Origin: Roseibium litorale
GTDB lineage: Bacteria > Pseudomonadota > Alphaproteobacteria > Rhizobiales > Stappiaceae
Reading direction: 5' to 3'
Length of the DNA stretch: 64,000 nt
NCBI RefSeq assembly: GCF_014842915.1
Contig: NZ_JACYXI010000003.1
Coordinates: 186,001 to 250,000 of the forward strand
The stretch's first letter is position 1, and each line of letters opens with the position of its first letter. The notes beneath the pieces are model-generated. The model was given only the letters and a program-made list of their open reading frames with translations, did no database searches and was not told the origin of the DNA. The position numbers and the translations under genes were made by a program. Positions 9,370 through 17,713 of the stretch are shown here, piece after piece.

Positions 9370-10841
9370 GTTTGACCAGCGCCTGGGCCACCCTGTGCCA
9401 TCACTGCGATGGAATTGCCACCGGAACCCTTCACGAAGCCCTGCATGAGCTTGGCGCTTATGATGTCCTCGCAAAGGGGGCCGTAACGTCCGGGTGGCTT
9501 TCTGAGGCCACCGGTATTCGCCCTGGCTATGCAGCGCTGGTGCTGAAGCTTCTGGTCTCTCAAGGTCTGGCTGCAGGTGAGGATGGCGACTACGCGCTGA
9601 CGCTGGACGGCCAGTGGATCGCGTCCCGGCCTGATTGGACTTTGGGAGCGCGGCAGCGTGTTGCCTTTGCCCGCAATCTCCTGGTCGAAGGACCGCTTGC
9701 GCCGGATCTAGCGGTAGAAGACATTTTCCCTATTGATGGAATGCCGGAGCGGTTTGCTCTTCAGCGGATCGGCCCGATCTGCGCCGCGCTCTGGTACCGG
9801 CTGTCGCGGGACAATAGCTGGAGCGATCCATCAGGTGATCTTGCCGTGGATTGGGTGCGCGGCTTCCTGCGCCAGACTGGCTGGCATGATGGTCATGGCT
9901 GGACGGAAGATGGCTTGAGCGCCAGGCCGCTTGCGCCCCAGTATGTCTATCCGCTGGCCTATCTGCCGACCTATCAGGCCGTCTCCCGTATTCTGGTCAA
10001 GGGAGCTGCCAGTGGAACGGCTGAGGATACGGTCGACCGGGGGCTTGATATCGCCTTCAGCGGCAAGGTGTTTTCCAATGCCTGCAAACCGCCGGTTCTG
10101 GCCGCTGTCCTGCCGGTCTTCAATGGTCCCTTGAGCAAGCAGCCTGCGGCATTGATCGACACCGGGTCTGGGGACGGCACGGTTCTGGCGGAGCTCTATG
10201 AAGCCATCGCCACGCAGACCGAACGCGGCAAAGTGCTGGACGTTCATCCTCTGACGCTTGTTGGTGTGGAATATGAGGAAGTCGCAAGGGTGACGACCGA
10301 GCGTCGTCTGGCAGCTCTTGGTTGCCCGTTCCATGCGGTTCATGGTGATATCGGCGCCCCCATAAAAATTGCCGGGACACTGGCCGCCCTGGGCGTTGAC
10401 GCGTCCGATGCTCTGCACATCAACAAGTCGGTCCTTCATAACCGGACTTTCATGGAATCGGAGGAGATCTTGACATCTCCGCCGACCCATGCGGTGTTCT
10501 GTGATCCTTCAGGGGGATGTATTTCAGCCGATCAGGCCTTCAGTTCGCTGGTTTCCCTGTTCCGGTCCTGGAAACCGATGATCGCACGTCACGGCATGGT
10601 CTGCATCGAGGCCCATACGGTCGACCCTGCAAGGGCAGCCCGCCACATTGGCCGCAGCCTGATCACCGGACTTGATGCCGCCCACGGCTATTCAGGTCAG
10701 CTCCTGACCGAGATCTCCGTGCACCGGGCAGCGAGCCGGACCGCCGGGCTTTTGTCCCGCCCACAGGTCGATCTGGGGCACGCCATGATGGGCGACCCGA
10801 TCATGTCCGTCGATCATCTGGTGCTAGCGGAGAAACTCTGA
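9366..10841 (+). CDS. Class I SAM-dependent methyltransferase, possibly tailoring the RiPP
   Basis: This 491-residue protein has an N-terminal winged-helix-like part (about 1-80: GAYDVLAKGAVTSGWLSEAT) and a C-terminal Rossmann-type methyltransferase domain. The SAM-binding motif I is ALIDTGSGDGTVLAELYE, near residues 260-277. The late segment HGMVCIEAHTVDPA fits a beta-strand of the same fold. The arrangement recalls methyltransferases from natural-product pathways, but I cannot assign the acceptor. Its 3' end overlaps the convergent MetX-like gene by 18 bases, so no terminator fits between them. Confidence 0.65.
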   Translation: MSLTSAWATLCHHCDGIATGTLHEALHELGAYDVLAKGAVTSGWLSEATGIRPGYAALVLKLLVSQGLAAGEDGDYALTLDGQWIASRPDWTLGARQRVAFARNLLVEGPLAPDLAVEDIFPIDGMPERFALQRIGPICAALWYRLSRDNSWSDPSGDLAVDWVRGFLRQTGWHDGHGWTEDGLSARPLAPQYVYPLAYLPTYQAVSRILVKGAASGTAEDTVDRGLDIAFSGKVFSNACKPPVLAAVLPVFNGPLSKQPAALIDTGSGDGTVLAELYEAIATQTERGKVLDVHPLTLVGVEYEEVARVTTERRLAALGCPFHAVHGDIGAPIKIAGTLAALGVDASDALHINKSVLHNRTFMESEEILTSPPTHAVFCDPSGGCISADQAFSSLVSLFRSWKPMIARHGMVCIEAHTVDPARAARHIGRSLITGLDAAHGYSGQLLTEISVHRAASRTAGLLSRPQVDLGHAMMGDPIMSVDHLVLAEKL

Positions 10842-11984
10842 CAGCGCTGGGCGCAAGCTCTCGAACTCATAGAGAAAGGCGCCGTGTCCCATGGTGCTTT
10901 CCAGGGTGAGATGCTGATGAGGCACGTTTTCCGGCAGAGCCTTGGCGATCTCTGCCATTTCCTCCACTGGATAGCGCCAGTCTGAGGCGTAACTGACCAG
11001 CAGCACCGGGTTCTGCACCCCTTTCAGTGCCAGCTGCAGCGATCCGGCATCCCGGGCAAGATCGAAATAGTCGATGGCGCGGGTCAGATAAATCAGGCTG
11101 TTGGCGTCCAACCGGCCCTTGGAAGCATTCTCTTTCACTGAATTGAGGAACTGCTCGACGGCGAAGTCCGGCTCCATCGTGTAGCGGGGCACACCGGACA
11201 CGGGGGCGATGCCGAATCTGCGCTCCAGCGTTTCGCGGGACATCCAGAACAACGCGCCCGTCATGGCGAGAAGCCCAAGCCCAGCTGATGGTCCGGGGCC
11301 ATTATAATAGTCGCCGCCGCGCCAGTTCGGATCACTCATCAGGGCCGCACGAAGCACCGCCCAAAGGGCTGTGTTGTGGGCGCTGGTCCGGGCTGTTGCG
11401 CTGATGATGACGGATTTACCGGTGCGGGCTGGACAGGCCGCCAGCATTTCCAGAACCTGAAACCCGCCCAAACAGCCGCCGATGGTTGCGTGCAGCTGTT
11501 CGATACCGAGCGCGTCCAGCAGCGCAGCATGCATCTTTGCCATATCGGCCAGAGTGATCACAGGAAAACTGAGCCCATAGGGGCGCCCGGTTGATGGATT
11601 TTGAGCGGCTGGAGACGTGGTGCCGCCTGCGCCGCCCAGAACATTCGGCACAATGACGAAATACCGGTCCGTATCGATCGCCTTGCCCGGTCCGATCGCG
11701 GCGTTCCACCATCCCGGCTTTCTCGCCGGTCCGCTGGATGCGCCTGCCGCATGTTGGTCAGAGGTCAGGCCATGAAGCACCAGAACAGCATTATCCTGCG
11801 CCTCATTCAGGTGGCCGTAGCTCTGGCAGGCGATCTGGACATCAGGTAGCACCGCGCCGCTTTGCAGTTGCAAGGGATCTGCCAGCGTGATGAGATGCGG
11901 GCGGGCATTGAGCCTGTCTTCCAGGCGCCCTTCTGGGTCAGAGCGCAGCAAGGAGCGTTCCCAACTTGTCGCGGCCTGACGCAA
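10824..11984 (-). CDS. MetX-like alpha/beta-hydrolase with a Cys nucleophile
   Basis: This protein of about 375-386 residues has the homoserine O-acetyltransferase (MetX) fold signatures: LVLHGLTSDQHAAG, NVLGGAGGTTSP and a late triad (Asp in SYASDWRYPVEE, His in STMGHGAFL). The nucleophile elbow reads IGGCLGGFQ, where MetX normally has GGSMGG, so Ser is replaced by Cys. No ATG starts this frame. A TTG at 11984 overlaps the upstream rSAM gene by 47 bases, and a TTG at 11951 would shorten the overlap to 14. Its position beside RiPP genes suggests a specialised acyl transferase or hydrolase rather than methionine synthesis; that is inference. Confidence 0.75.
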   Translation of the reverse strand: MRQAATSWERSLLRSDPEGRLEDRLNARPHLITLADPLQLQSGAVLPDVQIACQSYGHLNEAQDNAVLVLHGLTSDQHAAGASSGPARKPGWWNAAIGPGKAIDTDRYFVIVPNVLGGAGGTTSPAAQNPSTGRPYGLSFPVITLADMAKMHAALLDALGIEQLHATIGGCLGGFQVLEMLAACPARTGKSVIISATARTSAHNTALWAVLRAALMSDPNWRGGDYYNGPGPSAGLGLLAMTGALFWMSRETLERRFGIAPVSGVPRYTMEPDFAVEQFLNSVKENASKGRLDANSLIYLTRAIDYFDLARDAGSLQLALKGVQNPVLLVSYASDWRYPVEEMAEIAKALPENVPHQHLTLESTMGHGAFLYEFESLRPALSEFLR

Positions 11985-13911
11985 TGCTGCCGCCCGGGAA
12001 GGCCGACGGCAAGGGAACAGGCTGGTGAGGGGCTGTCAGCGCAAGGCCTATGGCGCGGCCATCGATCCGGATCAGCAATTTCTGCGCCTCTAGATCTTCC
12101 ATGACGTTCAGAACCTCTTCCTCTCTGTGCCCCATGCCGGTCAGGGTCTTGATCACCTGATGCTCGGAGGGGCCATCGTCAGAGAGTTCCAATATCAACC
12201 GGTGAATGCCGTCGAAAGACATGGTGACACCACCGGGCCGGCTGTCTTCCACGATCAGGGCCTCAGGCGTGGGCGTCATGGAGAGAACCGGCGGCGGGCC
12301 GTTGCGCCAGGCCTTGAGCCAGGCTGTCATGGCAGCGCGCATGGCTTTGACGCCGGGGCGGTCTTCAGGCCCGGTTTCTGCTTCATTTTCAAAGAAATAC
12401 ACCTGCCGGAACAGATGTTCGTCAGACAGTGGATAGGCGTAGCGGTAGCGTTCGGCGGGCTTAAGTTTGAGCTTGTAGGTCTGTTGACGGGTGAAATAGG
12501 GCGAATAGCGGTCAAAGCGCAGGGGCACCATGTTGCCGGGCTGCAGATGGGTCAGAGCTGGCACAAGCTCTGCCATCGTTTCGTACCAGCTGTCTTCTTC
12601 TCCCGGAAAATGGCTGATGATCGACCAGCTGGAGCGCACGCCGAACTGGCGGCACCACTTCAGCAGCATGATGTTCTGCGCGGCGGTGCAACCCTTTCCC
12701 ATCAAGGTGAGGATGCGGCTGTCGAGGCTCTCAATGCCGGGCTGGATCCAGATAACACCTGCATTGGCCAGGGCCTTAACCTGATCCTTCTTCAGGTTTG
12801 CCTTTGTCTCGAAGAACAGCCGGAAGGGCTTTTTCCGTTCTGTCAGCTCCGGCAGAACCGTCTTGAAATAGCGGAGGTCCATGATGTTGTCGACGGCTTC
12901 CACCCGGTCGACATTGTAGCGGGAGGTCAGCGCCGTCATGTCATCGACCACGGTCTCCGGTGCTCTTGCACGATAGGCCATGGACCCGCCATTGAGGCCG
13001 CAAAAGGTGCAGTGGCTTTTGGCGCCCCACCAGCAGCCGCGGGAAAACTCCATCGGCAGGCCAGGCTCGATCACACTGCTATAGAGGAACTGGCTCAGTT
13101 CCTTGAAATAATCGTCATAATCGGGCAGGGGCAGGTTGCGTGCATCCTGGGTGATGGCTCTTGGCACTCCGTCGCCCTGATCCGTCACCGGATAGCCGGA
13201 GAGGCGGTGGACAGGACCCATCACGCCGAAGGGCAGGTCACTTGCCTCAATTGCGCACCCTGAAGCCAGAACGTTCTGAATGAAGGGAACGATGAAACTG
13301 TCCGCCTCACCGGACACCACGTAATCCACCCAGGTGAACTGGCTGTGGGTGGTCAGGCCCATGGTGGTTTCGCAATTGGCGCCGCCCAGGATCGTCACCA
13401 CATCGGGTGCCATTTCCTTGATCCGGCGCAGCAGGGCAAGCGCGGGGACGTGCTGCTGAAAGGTGGATGTGCAACCAACAATGCGTGGGGTCCGGCGCAG
13501 GATCTTTTCAGCCGTCCAGTCCGTGAACGCCTGCATCTTGCCCCTGAGATCCATAAGTGTCTCAGAGGTGATGCCGGCACGGCCAAGCTGAGGCGCTTTC
13601 TTCTCCATCAGGGCCAGGTAGCGCGCGTGATCGGGCTCGAAATCCGGAAAGGCGGCAGCGCCGAATAGCCAGTCCACCAGAGCGTCTTCCGGCGGAACGG
13701 TCTGCAGCACACGGCATAATTCCAGACCAAAGTATTCGGCGAACCAGAGATTGGCATAGATGGACTTGGTGCCAATTCCGGCACCAGACAGGAGAGCTTG
13801 AAGCTGGCCGAGAGCGATGGAGGGGCGCTCAAGACCGGAGAGTGGCATGTTGACGAAACAGACATCCTGGCTGGACTGGGGCCGGTCTGACGCTTGGAGC
13901 AGTTTGTTCAT
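11938..13911 (-). CDS. B12-binding radical SAM RiPP C-methyltransferase
   Basis: This enzyme of about 657 residues has an N-terminal cobalamin-binding domain (from FVNMPLSGLERPS through TILGGANCE) and a radical SAM domain whose cluster motif is GCWWGAKSHCTFCGLNG (CX7CX2C). That spacing is characteristic of the RiPP-maturation radical SAM family (TIGR03975-like) that methylates unactivated carbons. I chose the ATG at 13911 because GGGAGA lies just upstream; an earlier in-frame start at 13947 adds an unconserved 12 residues. With the epimerase it points to a polytheonamide-like set of modifications. A C-terminal region (about 550-650) of unclear role follows. Confidence 0.88.
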   Translation of the reverse strand: MNKLLQASDRPQSSQDVCFVNMPLSGLERPSIALGQLQALLSGAGIGTKSIYANLWFAEYFGLELCRVLQTVPPEDALVDWLFGAAAFPDFEPDHARYLALMEKKAPQLGRAGITSETLMDLRGKMQAFTDWTAEKILRRTPRIVGCTSTFQQHVPALALLRRIKEMAPDVVTILGGANCETTMGLTTHSQFTWVDYVVSGEADSFIVPFIQNVLASGCAIEASDLPFGVMGPVHRLSGYPVTDQGDGVPRAITQDARNLPLPDYDDYFKELSQFLYSSVIEPGLPMEFSRGCWWGAKSHCTFCGLNGGSMAYRARAPETVVDDMTALTSRYNVDRVEAVDNIMDLRYFKTVLPELTERKKPFRLFFETKANLKKDQVKALANAGVIWIQPGIESLDSRILTLMGKGCTAAQNIMLLKWCRQFGVRSSWSIISHFPGEEDSWYETMAELVPALTHLQPGNMVPLRFDRYSPYFTRQQTYKLKLKPAERYRYAYPLSDEHLFRQVYFFENEAETGPEDRPGVKAMRAAMTAWLKAWRNGPPPVLSMTPTPEALIVEDSRPGGVTMSFDGIHRLILELSDDGPSEHQVIKTLTGMGHREEEVLNVMEDLEAQKLLIRIDGRAIGLALTAPHQPVPLPSAFPGGSIASGRDKLGTLLAAL

Positions 13912-14249
13912 TGGCTCTCCCGTGGATATCCGCCAGGCACCCTGCATGCCGCAGCGTTCATCTTGGCTTGCGGGGCGAGATTGTCAAACCGTTGGGTGAT
14001 TTATGGAAAATTTTATGGCTGAGCCAGCGCAGCCGGAAGCAATCTATCGCTGGAACAGAACGGCCACCTTCCGGCAAAGATCTTCGCGTCTTCTCACAAG
14101 CCGCGTAGGGTCAGATGTGCGGACCGGAATGAGGAGCGCGCTTCATTTCAGGACCGTATACATTCCTCACCCCAGCATCCTGGTCTTCAGCGCAATGCCG
14201 GTGCCTTCCAGGCCTGCGCCCTTATCATGGCAGGCTATCGCCAGGCCAC
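13912..14249 (-). other. Intergenic region upstream of the B12 radical SAM gene
   Basis: This 338-bp gap has no convincing gene. Read on the minus strand it has TTGACA (complement of 13982-13987) 17 bases from AAGATG (complement of 13959-13964), a possible but weak sigma-70-type promoter for the radical SAM gene. A plus-strand frame from 14003 has a composition that does not look coding and no NHLP-like leader, so I do not take it as the precursor. Confidence 0.35.
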
Positions 14250-14474
14250 TCAGCCTCGGGTTCTCCCGGCAGACCGCAGGGCCAGCACGGCAAAGATCAA
14301 GGCTAGAAGACCCCACAGCATGGCCCCGCTGGTCACATTGCTGCCGTCATCCAGACGGCAGCTCGACGCGGCCTCCGCAATGCAGTCCCGGTTCAGCCAG
14401 TAGCGGGTGACGAAGAGATAGGCACAGACCACCGCGAGGCTTGTCCGGATGAGCGCCGGCAGGTGCTGTTTCAT
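14250..14474 (-). CDS. Small membrane protein coupled to pyrF
   Basis: This 74-residue protein has two hydrophobic segments (LIRTSLAVVCAYLFV and AMLWGLLALIFAVLAL) separated by a short loop with two cysteines (DCIAEAASSC) that could form a disulfide outside the cytoplasm. Its ATG overlaps the pyrF stop by four bases (ATGA), which supports real translation coupled to pyrF. I do not recognise the family. Confidence 0.6.
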   Translation of the reverse strand: MKQHLPALIRTSLAVVCAYLFVTRYWLNRDCIAEAASSCRLDDGSNVTSGAMLWGLLALIFAVLALRSAGRTRG

Positions 14475-15406
14475 GCGACCGTCCGGCTCTCCGCCCTTGT
14501 TGCCGGCTGCACCTGGGAAGGATCGCGGCCGATCGCTGTTTTGAACCGGTCTATTCTTTCGAGGATCAGGCCGCGATAGGCCTGTAGGGAGATCCCACGG
14601 TCCTCGACTTGCGTCAGACCTCTGGAGACGGGGACCAGCAGATCTCCGGGCCGTGGGCCGCGCAAGGCGTGGATGCTGGCGATATCGCCGCCCTGAGCGC
14701 CGAGGCCCGGCGCAAGGATGATCGAGCGGGGCAGAAGATGCCGCAGGCGGCGCCCCTCGTTCGGGACGGTAGCGCCGATGACGGCCCCTACGGGGGCAAG
14801 CCCTTCGCCGTCTGGCGCGGCAAGGCCCGCGATCATATCCGCGACACGATCCGAAATCTGTCTGTTTCCGGCCATTTTATCCTGGAGCCAGCCCGCACCG
14901 GGATTGGACGTGCGGCACAGGACAAACAGGCCCTTGCCGAAGCGTGTGACGCAGTCGGCGAAGGGGGCGAGGGTGTCCGGCCCCATGAGCGGGTTGACGG
15001 TCAGGCAATCGGCCTCGAAGTCTCCGCTGCCGCCATGTTCCGGCGGAGTCAGATAGGCGCGCGCGTAGGCGCTTGCGGTCGCGCCGATATCCCCGCGTTT
15101 GGCGTCCAGAATAACGCCTATGCCAGCGGCTTTTGCCCTTTTCATGCCGGAGGAAAGCGCGTTCAGCCCGGTAAGGCCACCCGCCTCGAAATAGGCGGCC
15201 TGGAATTTGACGAAGCCGACATGCCCTTCAATGGTTTCCAGAAGAAAATCGGTAAACCGGCCAATCCAGCCGGAACCGTCGTCCTGCTCGAAAAACCGGG
15301 GCAGATCGGGAAGGGAGGGATCGATGCCGGCGACCAGATCGCCGTATCTGGCGGCATTCGCCTCGACAATCTCCACCCAGGTTCTGGAAGATGTTCCGGA
15401 AGGCAT
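14471..15406 (-). CDS. pyrF: Orotidine 5'-phosphate decarboxylase (type 2)
   Basis: This enzyme converts OMP to UMP, the last step of de novo pyrimidine synthesis. At 311 residues with VGFVKFQAAYFEAGG and the catalytic GVILDAKRGDIGATA (Lys and paired Asp), it belongs to the longer 'type 2' family rather than the ~230-residue type. The ATG at 15406 has a GGGGG stretch just upstream. The frame stays open 91 codons further, but that extension is antisense to the alcohol dehydrogenase gene and is not believable. It is divergent from that gene with a 64-bp spacer and is followed by a coupled small membrane-protein gene. Confidence 0.92.
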   Translation of the reverse strand: MPSGTSSRTWVEIVEANAARYGDLVAGIDPSLPDLPRFFEQDDGSGWIGRFTDFLLETIEGHVGFVKFQAAYFEAGGLTGLNALSSGMKRAKAAGIGVILDAKRGDIGATASAYARAYLTPPEHGGSGDFEADCLTVNPLMGPDTLAPFADCVTRFGKGLFVLCRTSNPGAGWLQDKMAGNRQISDRVADMIAGLAAPDGEGLAPVGAVIGATVPNEGRRLRHLLPRSIILAPGLGAQGGDIASIHALRGPRPGDLLVPVSRGLTQVEDRGISLQAYRGLILERIDRFKTAIGRDPSQVQPATRAESRTVA

Positions 15407-15429
15407 AAGTCCCCCTTGAGATCGGATCC

Positions 15430-15454
15430 GCAGCCGGTCAAGAGTACTGGCTGC
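15430..15454 (+). promoter_or_regulatory. Imperfect inverted repeat between pyrF and the alcohol dehydrogenase gene
   Basis: GCAGCCGGT (15430-15438) and ACTGGCTGC (15446-15454) pair at 8 of 9 positions around a 7-base loop. It sits only a few bases before the ribosome-binding site (GGAGGAA) of the downstream gene, so it could be an operator or a 5' leader hairpin. Function is not shown by the sequence. Confidence 0.35.
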
Positions 15455-15470
15455 ACCTGGAGGAAACAAG

Positions 15471-16646
15471 ATGACGATGAGACCCTTTGAATTCCGCACG
15501 GTTCCGGCCATGGAGGTGGCCTGGGGCGGGGCGCAGCGGTTGGGGGAGATTCTCAAGGCCCGCTTTGAGGCCAGCAATGTTCTGCTGGTCACAGACGCCG
15601 GTCTGGTCAAGGCCGGGCTGATTGCGCCGGTCGCGGAAAACATGAAGGCCGCCGGTCTCACTGTCACCCTCTTCGACAAGGTGGTCGCAGATCCGCCGGA
15701 ACATGTGGTTCAGGCCTGTGTGGAAGAGGCGCGCAAGGCGGGCGTTGATCTCGTGGTGGGGCTGGGCGGCGGCTCGTCCCTGGACATCGCCAAGCTGGTG
15801 GCGGTTCTGCTGACATCCGGCCAGCCGCTTTCCGAAATGTACGGCATCGGCAATGTGACGGGCGGTCGTCTGCCCATGGTTCTGGTGCCGACGACCGCCG
15901 GGACCGGTTCGGAAGTCACCAACATCTCCATCATCACCACGGGCGAGACCACCAAGATGGGTGTCGTCTCGCCGCAGCTTTATGCCGATTACGTGCTGCT
16001 GGACGCGGAGCTGACCGTGGGCCTGCCGCAGATCCATACGGCGGCCACCGGCATTGACGCCATGGTTCATGCCATCGAGGCCTATACCAGCGCCCACAAG
16101 AAGAACCCGCTGTCCGATGCGCTGGCCCGTGAGGCGCTGCGCCTGCTCGGCGCCAATCTCGTTACCGCCTGCCAGGACGGCACCAACCGGGCCACCCGCG
16201 AAGCCATGCTGCTGGGGGCCACGCTGGCCGGTCAGGCCTTCGCCAACTCGCCGGTGGCAGCTGTTCATGCGCTCGCCTATCCGCTCGGCGGCCACTATCA
16301 CATCCCCCACGGCCTCTCCAACGCCCTGATGCTGGGCCCGGTGCTGCGTTTCAACGCCAAAGCCGCCGCGCCTCTCTATGCGGAGCTGGCCGATGTGCTG
16401 GGCGTGTCCGGCGTAAGGTTATCGGAAGGGGGCGACGCCGCCACCCGCTCCAGCGCCTTCGTCGCCCATATGGAACAGCTGATGAATGACAGCGGCGCCC
16501 CGCGCCGTCTGCGCGATGTGGGCGTGACCGGCAACAGCCTGGCCATGCTGGCGGCAGACGCGATGAAACAGACGCGGTTGCTGGTCAACAACCCTGTGGA
16601 AGTGCGCGAGGAAGATGCGCTGGCGCTCTACCAGGAAGCGTTTTGA
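15471..16646 (+). CDS. Iron-containing alcohol dehydrogenase
   Basis: This 391-residue NAD(P)-dependent, metal-dependent alcohol dehydrogenase is of the Fe-ADH superfamily. It has the nucleotide-binding GLGGGSSLDIAKL, the family signature around VPTTAGTGSEVT and metal-ligand histidines in AVHALAYPLGGHYHIPHG. A good ribosome-binding site (GGAGGAA) precedes the ATG. Length is normal. The physiological alcohol cannot be told; neighbours give no pathway. Confidence 0.9.
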   Translation: MTMRPFEFRTVPAMEVAWGGAQRLGEILKARFEASNVLLVTDAGLVKAGLIAPVAENMKAAGLTVTLFDKVVADPPEHVVQACVEEARKAGVDLVVGLGGGSSLDIAKLVAVLLTSGQPLSEMYGIGNVTGGRLPMVLVPTTAGTGSEVTNISIITTGETTKMGVVSPQLYADYVLLDAELTVGLPQIHTAATGIDAMVHAIEAYTSAHKKNPLSDALAREALRLLGANLVTACQDGTNRATREAMLLGATLAGQAFANSPVAAVHALAYPLGGHYHIPHGLSNALMLGPVLRFNAKAAAPLYAELADVLGVSGVRLSEGGDAATRSSAFVAHMEQLMNDSGAPRRLRDVGVTGNSLAMLAADAMKQTRLLVNNPVEVREEDALALYQEAF

Positions 16647-16682
16647 GGGGGGCTTCCAGAAAGATTTACGACGGACTGTAGA

Positions 16683-16700
16683 TGTAGTAATGTAACTACA
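16683..16700 (+). promoter_or_regulatory. Palindromic operator upstream of the toxin-antitoxin genes
   Basis: TGTAGT (16683-16688) and ACTACA (16695-16700) form a perfect inverted repeat around 6 bases, about 30 bp before the antitoxin ATG. Phd/YefM antitoxins bind short palindromes over their own promoter, so this is the likely autoregulation site. Confidence 0.55.
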
Positions 16701-16729
16701 AGTTTTCCAGCCGCAGTCAGGAGGTCTTC

Positions 16730-16984
16730 ATGACCGTGACCCGTCTTTCCAGCCGGGAATTCAATCAGGACGTTGGCCGGGCCAAAAAGGCTGCGGCAGA
16801 GGGACCGGTGGTCATCACCGACCGGGGCAAACCTGCGCACGTTCTCCTGACGATCGGCGACTATGAAAAGCTGACTGGCGGAAAGAGAAGCCTTGTCAAA
16901 GCTTTGACAATGCCTGGTCTGTCAGGCATCACCTTCGAGCCGGAACCGGTGCGGATAGAAAGCCGTCCAGTGGACCTGTCCTGA
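16730..16984 (+). CDS. Phd/YefM-family antitoxin
   Basis: This 84-residue antitoxin has the Phd/YefM DNA-binding N-terminus (SSREFNQDVGRAKKAA, then VVITDRGKPAHVLL and the conserved YEKL). The C-terminal tail (from about residue 55) should wrap and inhibit the toxin. AGGAGG lies before the ATG. Its stop codon abuts the toxin start, so the two are co-translated. The operator-like palindrome upstream fits autorepression. Confidence 0.88.
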   Translation: MTVTRLSSREFNQDVGRAKKAAAEGPVVITDRGKPAHVLLTIGDYEKLTGGKRSLVKALTMPGLSGITFEPEPVRIESRPVDLS

Positions 16985-17410
16985 ATGTTCCTGCTCGATA
17001 CGAACGTCATTTCCGAATTGCGCAAGACCGGGGATGGGCGTGCAGACCCCAATCTCATGGCCTGGGTCGAGGAGAAGAGCGCGGACAGTCTCTATATTTC
17101 CGCAGTCACCTTGATGGAACTGGAGATTGGTATCCTGCGGGTAGAACGGCGCGACCCCGAACAGGGCGCGCGGCTGAGAGACTGGATGGACACCCGCGTG
17201 GTGCCAGAGTTCTCGAACCGGACGCTGCCCGTCGACGCATCCGTCGCAATCGCCTGCGCCCGCCTGCATGTGCCCGATCCCCGCTCCGAACGGGACGCGC
17301 TGATCGCCGCCACCGCGCAGGTGCATGGCATGACCGTCGTTACCCGGAACGTTTCAGATTTTCAGGCAACCGGTATCAGGCTGCTGAATCCGTGGGAGGA
17401 TATGGCGTGA
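16985..17410 (+). CDS. VapC-type PIN-domain ribonuclease toxin
   Basis: This 141-residue PIN-domain toxin is expected to cleave RNA (tRNA in characterised VapCs). Acidic active-site residues are visible: FLLDTNVISELRK, the Glu of LMELEIGIL, the Asp of ERDALIAATA and the Asp of RNVSDFQ. The gene starts directly after the antitoxin stop. All catalytic acids look present, so it is probably active. The pair sits beside a transposase relic and an AT-rich gene in a recombination-prone stretch. Confidence 0.9.
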   Translation: MFLLDTNVISELRKTGDGRADPNLMAWVEEKSADSLYISAVTLMELEIGILRVERRDPEQGARLRDWMDTRVVPEFSNRTLPVDASVAIACARLHVPDPRSERDALIAATAQVHGMTVVTRNVSDFQATGIRLLNPWEDMA

Positions 17411-17515
17411 TCTGGTCTATTCTTCATCCGGAGCGTGAACACAGCTGCATAATTCAGATAAGGACTGTCGCAAAGCATCTGTGTGAGTAACGCTACATCA
17501 AGGTCAGAACGCCAA

Positions 17516-17695
17516 AGAAACGACGGCTCCGAGGAGTGCTTAAATAGAACCGTGCTGGACAAGCTCTTCTGAGTGAAGATGCGAGAGACGTTCTACGACA
17601 GCGTCGAAGTCCTGAAGGTCGATCTCGCCTCCTTCCTCATTCACGAAACCACTCACATCTGGGCAATCGAAACGATCATGTCAATCGCGAGCTGA
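17516..17695 (+). pseudogene. Relic of an IS481-type transposase (C-terminal part)
   Basis: Translated in one plus frame this stretch reads LNRTVLDKLF, stop, VKMRETFYDSVEVLKVDL, then degraded sequence ending WAIETIMSIAS and TGA. It closely resembles the C-terminal DDE-integrase region of IS481-type transposases, where a run such as RTVLDEFFRVKMRETFYESVEALQADLDAW is expected (quoted from family memory). The in-frame TGA at 17570 and the missing NTERPH segment show it is dead. The rest of the 17411-17713 interval holds no gene I can support. Confidence 0.7.
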
Positions 17696-17713
17696 GAAGA
17701 TTAATCGGAGACT

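Noticed and set aside
14003..14410. A 135-codon plus-strand frame considered as the missing RiPP precursor.
   Set aside because: No NHLP or Nif11-like leader, no GG cleavage site, Arg/Pro/Ser-rich composition, and it runs antisense into the small membrane-protein gene.
15406..15679. A 91-codon N-terminal extension of pyrF.
   Set aside because: It overlaps the divergent alcohol dehydrogenase gene in antisense and lies upstream of a good start with a ribosome-binding site.
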